Source: Steromphala cineraria
Taxonomy: Eukaryota; Mollusca; Gastropoda; Trochida; Trochidae
Assembly: GCA_916613615.1 (NCBI GenBank)
Contig: OU744731.1
Span: 55,186,289-55,250,288, forward strand
DNA length: 64,000 nucleotides
Direction of reading: 5' to 3'
Notes under the pieces: model-generated
The model's database searches: none
What the model was told of the DNA's origin: nothing
What the model saw: the letters and a program-made list of their open reading frames with translations, nothing else
In this document: one piece after another, positions 22,991 to 34,850 of the stretch
Layout of the letters: each line of letters opens with the position of its first letter
How positions within the stretch are numbered: the first letter of the stretch is position 1
Program-made: the position numbers and the translations under genes

Positions 22991-24937
22991 GATTGTATTG
23001 ATCTTAAGTAAAAACAAAGGATATTATATTCCATACGATTATGAAATAATAAAATAATGTTAGAGATATGTTAAATATCACTTGAGAGAGAAATGAATTT
23101 GATCATTTATAAGAAGCTTTCAGAATAACCTTGACCTAAGAATGGATCCATTTGTTTTGATGTGTGCTTTTAAGACGCGTGCAATTATGCCAAACAATGT
23201 TTATATCTAACCAGTACTCAGTTTGGAAGGTTACTTAAAGTTTGTAAAAGTGCTTATATTTCATTAAATTGGCATTCTTATTTGGTGTAAAAAAGTATTC
23301 TAGATTGAAGTTATTGAAATAAAACATTATTATCTCTCCCAAACAATTACATCAACCTACATTGTTGCGAAACAGAGGATAATTAAAGACAATTTGCATG
23401 ATTTTTGCAAAGAACGTATTTTTTTGTATTTGTATGTTTTTGACGTATTAACTTATGCAACAAGAGTCTAGCATCTGTTTGAACAAACAACCTGATAGTC
23501 TTGTTGCTGAATATTCTTAATATTTGATACAACTTGAAAGGAATTCTCGCACTAACTGATATCCAAAATATTCATTGGTCGATGCTTTATTACCGAATGT
23601 TCTTCAGAAAACAACTGTTCAGAATCACATAGAAAAAAGGATAATGATAATCTGAATAAATATGTTTGAGTGTTTCGCTGTTTGAGTGGCATTCTAGAGG
23701 TTGATGGTAAAAGGAAGTCAAGAATAATTTTATGGATGAACAACTTCTTTATTTGACAGTAGCGACATTTTGGTATAGATCATTATGCTTGAAAATGGTT
23801 TAAGGAACTATACAGAAACTTATATCAAAAACTTATCTTAATAACAAACACATAATTTGATATTTTTATTTTAAATTAAGTTTTCTTTCAGAATCTTAAT
23901 AATCAAATAATAACTAGATGTAATAAGCATTAAGACAAGATCATAAATTATTACAAATACATCATTAATGTCAGCAATTGATTCAATAACTCTAAAAACA
24001 AGCTATGAAATATGAAAAATGAAAATGATAAAGTGATTGCATGTTATATCTTGAAATACAAAGTAAATGAATTGTTGGTTTAAGATCGAGTACCTTACAA
24101 AATATTTCAAATTTAGGAACAAGATTGATAGAAAATCATGTCAAACTCAACAAGAATTTTTGCGTGAGATGGAAATTAAACTCTTATTAATGGAATGTTG
24201 ACAATAAATCATCAGAAAAATATCAGGTTTTCATTCGTGACAGTAATTGATAAAATTATATCATATCTGAACAATAAAATACTGAAAAAGATTACTTTTC
24301 GAAATGAATTGATGACAGTAATTGATCACATGCCATGAAGCTAAACCAAACATAAAAGAACTCAAGAGCTTTCTCTGTTGAGAGTTAACTCCAGCAGTTG
24401 ATAACAGATGTTTACATTCTATGGGAATATTACAAAGTCAAAGCTGTGAGAAACAATAAAGCTAAATTCATGATTTGGAAATCAATAAAGAAGTTGATAA
24501 TCAAGATTAATGAGGACAACTTTAGCCTAACCAAAATTAATTACTTGTTTTACTGATTTGAGTCACAGCAGGCACAGAATTGAGGAGAAAGGTAACACAT
24601 TGTCCTGTTTTATTTTCATTGGCAAGTTTTGCTATTTTTAATGGGTCAGCCAGTTGGATTATAAGATCTTTGTAAGGGAGTATCTTGCTAATAAGTAATT
24701 AGGTCAATTGAATAACTGAATATATTTCCCTAAATGCAAACCCCTTTATTCTCTTCTATAGGCCCACAAAGTCTTAAGGTGATTGTAAGTCCTAAAGGTA
24801 ACCTTACTGCAATGTTAAAATGGGAATTAAGGGTAACCTTAGTAATGATTGCTATGTGAAAGGGGGCTCTGATCTTTAGTTCACTTTCTTCATAACGATG
24901 AAAGTTTGCACAAAAAAACTGAAGTGGTGCCAGCATC
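22991..24937. other. AT-rich non-coding stretch
   Basis: At about 23705-23830 the sequence atggatgaacaacttcttta and the following 80 bp is a diverged relative of the 82-bp repeat at 43530-43965. Nothing else is supported. Confidence 0.45.
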
Positions 24938-25045
24938 TATTGAGTTCAAATCCCCTGCAGAGACACCAAGAATTGTGAGCTGTGTCTCAAAAAGGTGTTT
25001 TGTCCCTGGGCAAGGCACTTCATCCACATTGTGCTCAGTCCACCG
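24938..25045 (+). mobile_element. SINE fragment
   Basis: A B-box-like gttcaaatcccc is followed by ctgggcaaggcacttcatcc and acattgtgctc. That kind of central region recurs in many invertebrate tRNA-derived SINEs. Only part of an element is present, with no clear A box. Confidence 0.45.
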
Positions 25046-25100
25046 AGCATTCCTTCACAGAGATGATGTGGCATTTTGATAATTTTTTAGTTCCTGGAAG

Positions 25101-25699
25101 TATCGTCATTTTTCCATTACTTTGACATCTCCAATAATTCAACCACATAACAATTTTTGGTGGTCTCCAATTCAAATTACTTCTAAAATTTCAACCATGT
25201 GTCAAATGCTGATGCTATTATTATTCAACCATTACATATTGTTTACTTTGGGGAAAAAAATAGAAATAATGATTGAAAAGTGTAATTTTCTCTACTACTT
25301 TGAAATATTTTGATTATGATGACATTGCCATTATTATGTGGTCATCTATAAAACTATGCATTAAAGGGAATCAACAACCTAGCTCGTGATACCTATTTGA
25401 CCATTGTTAAATAGAGCGTCCAGACTAGTGAGGGCGGTCACATGACACAAACTTGGTACTGGCTATCAGCTGTAAGCGGTTCGTAACAAAAAGATTTTTT
25501 TTTGCGACTCTTTCGGGGCCCTGGTAATTGTTAAAAATTCGGGTTGCAGACCCCCTTTAATATCACATATTATTTCTTGATATTTATCTAATATTTCAAC
25601 CATAGTACTGAATGAGCCACCAAAAGTGAAAAATAGTTCAACCATAGACATTTTCTGAAAATATTTTTTGAGGGTCAATTTAATAGAGAAATGACAGTA
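25101..25699. mobile_element. TA-flanked MITE, old copy, carrying a nested insertion
   Basis: It is homologous along its whole length to 48810-49194: tttgacatctccaataattc, then cttctaaaattt, gtggtcatct, aatatcacat, gagccaccaaaagtgaa and aatagagaaat. The terminal repeats are decayed. Without the 200-bp nested element it is about 399 bp, close to the 385 bp of its relative. Confidence 0.8.
25361..25560. mobile_element. 200-bp TTAA-flanked MITE nested inside another MITE
   Basis: It starts TTAAAGGGAATCAACAACC and ends with the reverse complement of TTAAAGGGGGTCTGCAACCC, giving imperfect terminal inverted repeats of about 17 bp. The paralogous host copy reads tgtataatatcacac at the matching place with no insert, so this is a distinct, later insertion at TTAA. 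Confidence 0.82.
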
Positions 25700-27283
25700 G
25701 TGCCCAAAAAAATCTGTATTAAAATAATTTACCTAACGCAAATGAAGTTGACTCCATGAAGCATTTTGACTACCGTAGTTCTCCTGGTAATAACACTAAC
25801 ACCCTCACAAAGGAGACACTTCTTCTTTACATGATTTAATGACAGATAATCTAATCCAGGAGCACATTACAAAATCAAACAGAACGACTATGTCAATGAG
25901 AGTGATGAAATATTCAGGGCCCATCAGGGAGGGATTGTGTTGCAATCCGGTGATGTAGTGGGATGATCTGTACTCGCTATCTGTCTCTAACTTAACGTCA
26001 ACGTCACTGGGGAGGATATAGTCCTCAATACCGGTTACACGTAATATTCTCATTTACTCTAAGTGGATCAAGAGGAAAGACAATCTGACATTTGAGAATA
26101 ACTGTTCACAGATTTCTTAAAAGTCGGCTTTCAGGGTAAACAAGATTTTGAATGAGGATTTAAAATTAACATATGGGTAGTTGAATTACAATCAAATCAT
26201 AACATATGAATCTACAAAAGCCTATTGATATATGCAAATTTTGAAATCATTGTCACTGATATTTTTTTACTGAACCTTTAGAAATATCATAGATTAACAT
26301 TCTTATATCTTTTATTTATTATGAAATATATTTTAGTCCTCAAGATCAGGGTTTTTGAGAAGAGAATTAAAATGCAAAAAGTTAGATGAAACAATATTGA
26401 TAGCTCAATTTCTTGCTCTGTAACATATCCCTCATTTTTTTCAGGTTTGTTGAAATTTGAGATAGAAATAGATTTACTAATAGCCTTGTAAACTTTGTGT
26501 AAAAATAAAGTGACTTTTAAATTTTATAGCACTATTGACATTACACAAAGTACTATTTCTCCTTCTTACGTATGAATATCTAAACATTGATATCTTAAAT
26601 GTGGTAATTTGAGATAAAATTATTCTAGTCTTATCGTTTCTTTTTAGTGGTGAGCTATTTAAACCACAGAACGACCACAAAAGAAGAATACAACTAGAAT
26701 GTTGAACATTATATTGATTCTCACTCACACCTTAAGCTATAACTCTAAATAAGTGAACAGAATGGCATATTCTTTCACGCTGAGAAATATTTTTTGTTGA
26801 ATGTTTCACAAAGGAAGAGATTACATTTCGAAAACAACAAGATAATTACGGTAGAACTGTCAAGCTAAGCAAAAAGATTATTCAAATAAAAGAAAAAAGG
26901 AAAAACAAGTTTGAACCAAGGTCTTCATTACTGAACTCAAGGGTTCTCAAATTGTCTTTTATTGATCTACTAAACATCTTCTTTTGCAGATATCTTGGTA
27001 AAAACCTCTGAGCACAATGACAGTGATAATCAAACCAGTATCCTACACACTGATCGACTAGACCTTTTTACACGTTAAACAGATGTGGATAAGAAAATGG
27101 CGAGAAAAGGAGTGTGAATAAAGTTACATCTCAAAACATCAATCTCATTTCTGCTAGGGAAACACCTTGCCTTCTTTCGATTAGACAAGCTACACATCTG
27201 CTCAGGAGTTTGCTAAACCTCAGAACCAACTAATGTAGTGACTGTCTTCCAACTATGTTCCTGCATATGGTGGTTGACATGAG
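25700..27283. other. AT-rich stretch with one protein-like minus-strand frame
   Basis: The minus-strand frame 26053-25805 (82 codons) contains DYILPSDVDVKLETDSEYRS and has less AT bias than its surroundings. No domain or splice context was recognised, so it is not called as a gene. Confidence 0.3.
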
Positions 27284-27324
27284 GCGGTGAGGTGAGGTGA
27301 GGTGAGGTGAGGTGAGGTGAGGTG
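27284..27324 (+). repeat. (GGTGA)n microsatellite, the SINE tail
   Basis: About eight ggtga units abut the SINE at the end opposite its tRNA head. This is where a simple-repeat tail is expected when the SINE is read on the minus strand (TCACC units). Confidence 0.85.
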
Positions 27325-27491
27325 AAACCTGCGAGCATTGGCTGGAACTAGCAACCATGGGTGGTACTGCACTGAAATTCAGTGTAGCATTGCACCCAAA
27401 CCTGACTGCGTGTAGAACATTTCTCCTTCACCACAGACCTCCTGATCCGAAGCCGAATCGCGCTAACCACTGCGCTCAGTCTCCTGCCCCC
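27325..27491 (-). mobile_element. tRNA-derived SINE, copy 2
   Basis: It matches the copy at 18811-19010 through aaacctgcgag, ggtggtactgc, tgaaattcagtgtagcattg and ccaaacctgactgc. The head is read on the minus strand as gcgcagtggttagcgcg followed by attcggcttcgg. About 35 bp of the first copy are missing here. Confidence 0.78.
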
Positions 27492-27833
27492 CCTTGACAT
27501 GAGGAAGTTGAGGATAAGAAAGTAATATCCTACCTCATGTAATAATCGCCATCTCTGATTGGTCCACGTGACCCTGGATAAAAACTGATATCACCCTCAT
27601 GAGCAGGGTAATAAATCATTTATACCCCGGCACATAAAAATCATTAAAAAAACATGCAGATTGAGCGTCTTGAAATGTACAATGTATATTACCTCAATCG
27701 CATGATCAAGCTGGTTACTTTTGATCAACCGATATGTAGCTTTGAACAAACTATAGTAAAATGGCTTACAAAGTTCTTACTCTTTATCTTCATATTATAT
27801 GCGTTTTGTTTAAACATTCGGTAAGATAAATTT

Positions 27834-27972
27834 GTTATACCATTCAGAGGCGGGGTACATGGGGAGATATCTGCCTCGAGCTTGGTGTTATGCGACGAAC
27901 CGAAGGCGAGTTGCATAACACCTAGGGAGAGGCGGATATTTCCCCGTGTACCCCGCCTCTGAATGGTATAAC
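27834..27972. repeat. 139-bp near-perfect hairpin (60-bp arms)
   Basis: Arms 27834-27893 and 27913-27972 are reverse complements with only a few mismatches. They begin gttataccattcagaggcgg and end at the mirror point, around a 19-base loop (gacgaaccgaaggcgagtt). The arms are CpG-rich, unlike the surroundings. It is a fold-back element or MITE; transcribed RNA would form a hairpin of miRNA-precursor-like length or longer. Confidence 0.9.
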
Positions 27973-28408
27973 TTATAATATCTCAAAACATTGATCGACA
28001 ATCTGGTAGTAGCTACCTTTCTGATTTTAAGGACAAACTTTTGTAGTAACTGACCTCCTACCATTTTCTAGTAATACAGGCATGTATATGGTGATTAAAA
28101 TGAAACAGTTTAAAAACTCGAACATTGAATTGAGGATGTTGAGGATAGGTAGTGTGAATACATTTCAAATATCTATCAAACCTTCAGGTAGAGAAGCCAC
28201 ACTTCTGCTCTGGGTCTTCAGGACAAACTAATGTAGTTACCTCAGATCATTTTCTAGCCGTACAGCGTACATATGGTGATTAACATGAGATGATAGAAAC
28301 TGGAAGGTTGAAACAAATTAAATGTTTTTGAGAAAAATAGTTACAGTTCTACTTTCAATCCAAGATAGTACAAGCATGTTGGTTGATGTGATTGCTGAAA
28401 CCAGGAGC

Positions 28409-28770
28409 TTAAAGGGGCAGTAGCACGTTTTTTTATAATTTTATATTCTTAATTTTTCACTAAAAATTGTAAGTTAATGCTAAATGCATTATTTTGACAG
28501 TGTCAAAAATCTCACTACACAAGCCAATCATCTATAGTCAGAGGACAAAGTATGAAGATTCACATAAAATCCATTGGCGGCCATTTTGTGTGAACACCTT
28601 CATTCATTTTGTGTAAGAAAAAGGAATCGCATGGCTAAACTTTACGTTATATATTTGAATTATTACTGCTCCATTTAGTTTAAATACATTGTCTTAAAAT
28701 TGGAACCATTAATTTTCATTTTCTTGACATCACCTTATATTCCACCTAAAACGTGCTACTGCCCCTTTAA
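28409..28770 (+). mobile_element. AGGGGCAG MITE, full length, reference copy
   Basis: TTAA, then AGGGGCAGTAGCACGTTTT, an AT-rich interior with cattggcggccattttgtg, then the inverted terminus acgtgctactgcccct and TTAA. The whole is 362 bp with no coding capacity. It is the best-preserved of six copies in the window (two of them fragments). Confidence 0.95.
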
Positions 28771-29473
28771 AACAAGGTGGATAATACAACAGTTACTGAC
28801 CTCCCTCTATTCTATGATAGTACAAGCAGTAGCACGCTAGATGAAATTAGATGGTTGAAATAAAGTGGTTAAAATGTGGTACATATAGTTCAGTGGACGC
28901 AAGTTATAATTGCTCATTTTCACAAAACTCAAGGTGATTGTCAAAAATATATTTTTTATATAAAACCAAAAAACCGGGAAAATTGACATGTATTGTATCA
29001 TATCATATTGTTCTGAAACATGAAAATGATAGATATTCTATAGTACAATCTATGTATCAGCACAACTCAAGGTGATACGACCATCTGTTCAATGCTAAGC
29101 CTGTATCTACTGTGGCAGATGGTCGTTATTCAATACAGGGAATTACAACACCTAACTAGCTGAGCGGGTAGTCGATAATTACATTGTCTCATAATCAACT
29201 TACATTCACAAAAGTCAGACCAAATATTTAGTCAAAATTATTCTTGGATTTCATTACGGATAGTCAAGGGTTTCAAATTGAAAAAAAAAATTGGCTGCAA
29301 GGCCTGTAATTACTTTGAGCTTGGCAATTTAGCAATGTCTATTATAAAGAACTTCTTAAAGGTCAGCTGTGACTTTTTTCTGCATCCAATGGCAGGTGAT
29401 AGTGTTAATTGGAAAGGAAAAATATTTATAATGATGAGGTAGCTTGAGGGTAATATTGCTGTCCTTCATTTCA
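28771..29473. other. AT-rich stretch, nothing recognised
   Basis: No feature could be supported. Confidence 0.4.
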
Positions 29474-29609
29474 GATGTGATATGTGATATGTGATATGTG
29501 ATATGTGATATGTAATGTGTGATGTGTGATGTGTGATGTGTGGTATGTGATATGTGATATGTGATATGTGATATGTGATACGTGATACGTGATACGTGAT
29601 ATGTGATAT
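29474..29609 (+). repeat. (TGTGATA)n heptamer microsatellite
   Basis: About 19 units of tgtgata occur with regional variants (tgtgatg in the middle, cgtgata near the end), so blocks of variant units amplified together. Confidence 0.92.
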
Positions 29610-31884
29610 ATCAAAGTTTGAGCTATGCAAAATAAAAGTCCCTTGATATTTCTCTAATCACAAAAAATATCAAATTCATAACATAATTATGTTTGATACA
29701 GAAGAAATAAACCTTGTGACTTATACAGAGAAAATCTATAAAAAAAATTAATTAGCAGGTGTGAATGTCCTAGGTGATAATTGTAGCTTCACTTAATGTA
29801 CAAGAATGAAAAATGGTATTGACACTGCCATTCCAACTCCCAACTCCCCCCAAACACCCCCCCCCCCCCCCAACCTCCCTTCTCGTAAATCTGATTCATC
29901 ACTGCTAGAGAAAATTACACCAACTTCAGTCAGTGATTCAATAAATTTGTGGCTTTGAGAAAGATTGGATCAAAACTGACAGATTTTTCATTTTCTTTGA
30001 TTCAATTTCTCTAATTGACAAAAATCGTATTTCCTGGCTGGCTAATCGTAAGCTTATTTTACTAATTGCATGGCTCAATCGTGGTTATTTCATCATTATT
30101 TTCTATCATGGATATTTGAGCATTAGGTAGGGCATCACTGGTTTCCTTTGTTCACGGTGACACACGAAACAACAATATCAAATCCATACCTAAGAACTGG
30201 TTGTGAACCTACAAACTACAACCGAACAAGGTGTACAACTGCTCTTACTGAAGGAAATCACGTCTTTATCAATCAATTTCATATCAATTAACCTCATAAT
30301 TATTTTATTTGTCATGTGCACTGAACAAGAGAAAGCTAACATTACATTTTTCAGTTATTTACAGAAACATAAAAAATCTGAATTTTCATTAGCGTACCTT
30401 ATTGACAATTCCTAGAAGCTCATAGTTAACATGGAATTTCAATCTCTAGCCATGAAATCTGAATTCAAGTCGGTAACATCAATATTCGCGATGCAATTTC
30501 ACACAATACATTTTCCATGCTTTGATAAAATCCTCACTTTTTGTCTTAACAGGCCACTGAGCAATCATTGTAATCGAGAATTTATTTAGATTTCCAGCCC
30601 CAGAGAGCAATAATGCAATGGGCATTAAGGGCCCATATCATTTAAGGTAAAGAAATATCGGAGATATAAAATGAAAATTTTAGTAGAGTCAAGGATCATT
30701 GGAATTTTTATAATGTGTGAAAATTTTAATTACAGTTACTTTATTTAAATGCAATTCAATATATTGAAATCTCTTCAAAATGACTCACTTTGAAATTGAT
30801 TTACTTTAATTAAAGATTGATAATGCATTTTAAGCTAAATCAGATTAATGAGAAACATAGAGCGCATACAAAATTACGATAAGAGAAATCATATCAATAT
30901 ACTTGATTCATTAACCTGTATTGCATATTTCTTTTCAAATCTGTTTATTCAATGGAGGGTTACAAACCTGTCTTTACCATATTCTTATTTAAACTATCAA
31001 ACAGTTGTTCTCTAGTTAACATCCTCTTTATTTTCAAATTGATTTGAACACATGATTTTGTATTGCATTGCTTTTTCATTCATAGACGGTCAAGTTTTAT
31101 TTCAATGTAATGATTGTAAAAGCTCCAGGCAAAACCTAAATCATGATTTGTTACGCTCATGGGTGATTACAGCCATGAATAAATCCTCCAACTGAGAATC
31201 TGATCCAATAAACAATTTTAACTTCGGTTACTTCACCTGTGCACGTGCAAACTTAAGATTCCCTCAGAACGTGAAATCTAATTTTCCTTGGGTGACGATA
31301 TTTGTCATGTGAGGTCGTATAATACTAAGGAAAGGTCTCCTGTCAAATATGCATTCTCAAGGGGATTTGTACGGAATATTTAAATGTTTATGTTTCTTTT
31401 ATACATAATTGATAAATGAGAATAATATAATGATATGGCAAATAACAAAAGAAAAGGCCTCCAGCTGTCAAATACTTCTTCATGAGGTGAATTATAGGTA
31501 ATACTAAGATTTAATGAATTAAGAAAGAAGAAAATTATATGATTTAATACAAACGGCCTCTTGTCCAATAGTTCTTCCAAAGTGTATGATATAGTAACAT
31601 TTAATGATTCTACCATATAATGAAGAACATTGTTTAGGTTTACAAACACAAGAAAGGACTGGTGTCCACGGCCCCTGAAACAGCATGTGCTTGCATCATC
31701 AGTGCATGTAGAGTGTAGTAGACCAGCCAGCCGGCCAGTGATCTCACGTAACTCACGCTAATCAATACTTAATCGTCATCAATTTGTGGCGGTATCAATC
31801 ATGTGAGAACAGCAACCACAATCTGACAGGCACATCAACAATGGAGGCAATTAAAGCTCACGTGCCGCTGTTGCAATTATCTGC
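29610..31884. other. AT-rich non-coding stretch with a poly-C run
   Basis: A run of about 14 C lies near 29857-29870. No exon or RNA was recognised. Confidence 0.45.
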
Positions 31885-33334
31885 TTGGCGAGGATGTATG
31901 TTGTTGGCAAGGATGCATGTTGTTGGCGAGGATGCATGTTGTTGGCGAGGATGCATGATGTTGGCGAGGATGCATGTTGTTGGTGAGGATGCATGTTGTT
32001 GGCGAGGATGCATGTTGTTGGCGAGGATGCATGTTGGTGGTGAGGATGCATGTTGTTGGCGAGGATGCATGTTGGTGGTGAGGATGCATGTTGGTGGTGA
32101 GGATGCATGTTGGTGGTGAGGATGCATGTTGTTGGTGAGGATGCATGTTGTTGGCGAGGATGCATGTTGTTGGCGAGGATGCATGTTGGTGGTGAGGATG
32201 CATGTTGGTGGTGAGGATGCATGTTGTTGGCGAGGATGCATGTTGTTGGCGAGGATGCATGTTGTTGGTGAGGATGCATGTTGTTGGTGAGGATGCATGT
32301 TGTTGGCGAGGATGCATGTTGGTGGTGAGGATGCATGTTGTTGGCGAGGATGCATGTTGTTGGCGAGGATGCATGTTGTTGGCGAGGATGCATGTTGTTG
32401 GCGAGGATGCATGTTGGTGGTGAGGATGCATGTTGTTGGCGAGGATGCATGTTGTTGGTGAGGATGCATGTTGTTGGCGAGGATGCATGTTGTTGGCGAG
32501 GATGCATGTTGTTGGCGAGGATGCATGTTGTTGGCGAGGATGCATGTTGTTGGCGAGGATGCATGTTGTTGGCGAGGATGCATGTTGGTGGCGAGGATGC
32601 ATGTTGGTGGTGAGGATGCATGTTGTTGGCGAGGATGCATGTTGTTGGCGAGGATGCATGTTGTTGGCGAGGATGCATGTTGGTGGCGAGGATGCATGTT
32701 GGTGGTGAGGATGCATGTTGGTGGTGAGGATGCATGTTGTTGGTGAGGATGCATGTTGTTGGCGAGGATGCATGTTGGTGGTGAGGATGCATGTTGTTGG
32801 CGAGGATGCATGTTGTTGGCGAGGATGCATGTTGTTGGCGAGGATGCATGTTGTTGGCGAGGATGCATGTTGGTGGTGAGGATGCATGTTGTTGGCGAGG
32901 ATGCATGTTGTTGGCGAGGATGCATGTTGTTGGCGAGGATGCATGTTGTTGGCGAGGATGCATGTTGTTGGCGAGGATGCATGTTGTTGGCGAGGATGCA
33001 TGTTGTTGGCGAGGATGCATGTTGTTGGTGAGGATGCATGTTGTTGGCGAGGATGCATGTTGTTGGTGAGGATGCATGTTGTTGGTGAGGATGCATGTTG
33101 GTGGTGAGGATGCATGTTGTTGGCGAGGATGCATGTTGGTGGTGAGGATGCATGTTGGTGGTGAGGATGCATGTTGTTGGCGAGGATGCATGTTGGTGGT
33201 GAGGATGCATGTTGGTGGTGAGGATGCATGTTGGTGGTGAGGATGCATGTTGTTGGTGAGGATGCATGTTGTTGGCGAGGATGCATGTTGGTGGTGAGGA
33301 TGCATGTTGGTGGCGAGGATGCATGTTGGTGGTG
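31885..33334. repeat. 19-bp minisatellite, 76 units without a visible indel
   Basis: The unit is ttggcgaggatgcatgttg. Variation falls almost only at two positions, giving ttggcg, ttggtg, gtggtg and rarely gtggcg types. Because 19 is not a multiple of 3, all minus-strand frames cycle through the same 57-base pattern, and all three stay open for 469-512 codons of a CILANNMHPRQQHASSPTT-like repeat. These frames are artefacts of the array, not genes. Plus-strand frames stop wherever the tggtga variant is read in phase. Each unit has a palindromic atgcat. Confidence 0.97.
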
Positions 33335-34850
33335 TGGCTACCAACGTCATGCAGCAGGATTGGGCATTTACTTAGAATAAAAAACATATTTGGCATTTCA
33401 TGGTGCTCATAATTGCTGGAGAGCCTTCATCTAATCGGGCGCTTTCAATCAATGGTATCATATTTGCACATTACAAGTGCCAGGAAATTAAGCAATAGGT
33501 TGCTTTAGGAACGGTTCCATGCACTTTGGGAGAACTAAAATTGCTTCCATCATAATGAATGACAACTGGCGTTGAATTCATTTCCTCCTAAAGCAACTGT
33601 AATCAGCCGTACACGTCCAACATGTGTTGTATCTGGATGTATGCCAACTTTTTACTCAAAATTACATAACTATGGGCTTTCATTTTATTTTACAAGGAAG
33701 TGGTGGCCTCATTTTGAGTGGATAAAAATGAATAAGCTTCATTAGCTTTTAGACAAGATTCAATTTATTTGGTTCTGGATGGATGCAAATCATCTGCAAC
33801 AAACTGTCTCAATACTTTGAACTCATTATTTTCCTAACACATCATGAAGAAATCATCATTTTCATAAATCTCAACTTTTCTTAAAGAAACAGGTAACTTA
33901 AGATAACAGTTACCTGACATTCATGTAAAAAAATCTATTTAAAAAAAAAAATCTATTTCAAAACTTCCATTAACCATTTGTAATGTAAACATTGTCAAGC
34001 TTAGAAAAAGAAACTTAGAAAACACTAAAATAAGACAATTGTGTCCAAAACATATTTTCACATTACAAATAACCCTTTTTAACATTTTACATTGAACCAT
34101 AGTCCTTCAAACAGTAGAGAAAGCTTCACAAAAACATGACACTTGTGTTAAAAATATTCTCAAATTACCATAAACCATTTTTAACATTTTCATTACACCA
34201 TATTCCTATTTAGCAGTAAAGGTAGCAGCATGATTTCTCAAGAGGCATCGTCAACCGGTCTAGCGTTAGGCTGACACCCCACCTACACGTATGAGACAGC
34301 GTCTCCATTTACTGCTGAACATTCTCGATATTTGTGGAGGAGGAGGGTCGACTTTCATACACAAAAGGTCAGCGAAAATATTGTCACATGGAGAGGGAAG
34401 TGACAATAAGAAATATGATCATGTCCTGTCACCTTTCAGGACTGACATGACTCCTGTGGTGTTCTGTGATAGAAGCTCAAGATGTGATCAAGAACAACTT
34501 TAATAAAGAGTCAACTTCATAATTGCAAAATATTTACAATTTTCAGTGCAGAAACTTGCAAAACAACGCATATATTGAAATTAAGAAGTTGACTAATTTT
34601 CAAAGCTGTTCTCCTTCACAAGTGCAGTGATCAATCTACAGATATGATCTTCTGAGTCCAGGGACTGGCTCCCGAAAAGTCTTGTGAATCCAAGCAGATT
34701 TTAATGAGTCCTTCAATGAGTAATCAAATAGTACCACCAAAAACCTTTGCAGTCTTTTTTTAATTTCATAAGTATTTGAAGCAGGACTCACAGGTAAATT
34801 TATCCCTGCAAGTGTCGTGCTAAATTTCTCTTACATGTCAGAATTCCTTA
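33335..34850. other. AT-rich stretch with one 70-codon frame
   Basis: At 34291-34503 a plus-strand frame in a less AT-rich patch is followed at once by aataaag, a polyadenylation-like signal. No family was recognised and parts resemble the repeats downstream, so it is not called as a gene. Confidence 0.3.

Noticed and set aside
25805..26053. 82-codon minus-strand frame as a MARCH5 3' exon
   Set aside because: None of the conserved C-terminal MARCH5 residues are present and no acceptor was identified.
29474..29609. Telomere-like heptamer repeat
   Set aside because: TGTGATA does not match animal telomere repeats and the run is interstitial with variant blocks.
31851..33396. Three overlapping minus-strand reading frames of 469-512 codons encoding His/Pro/Ser/Thr repeats
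   Set aside because: They are the three frames of a 19-bp tandem repeat that happens to contain no stop on that strand. There is no start context or non-repeat domain.
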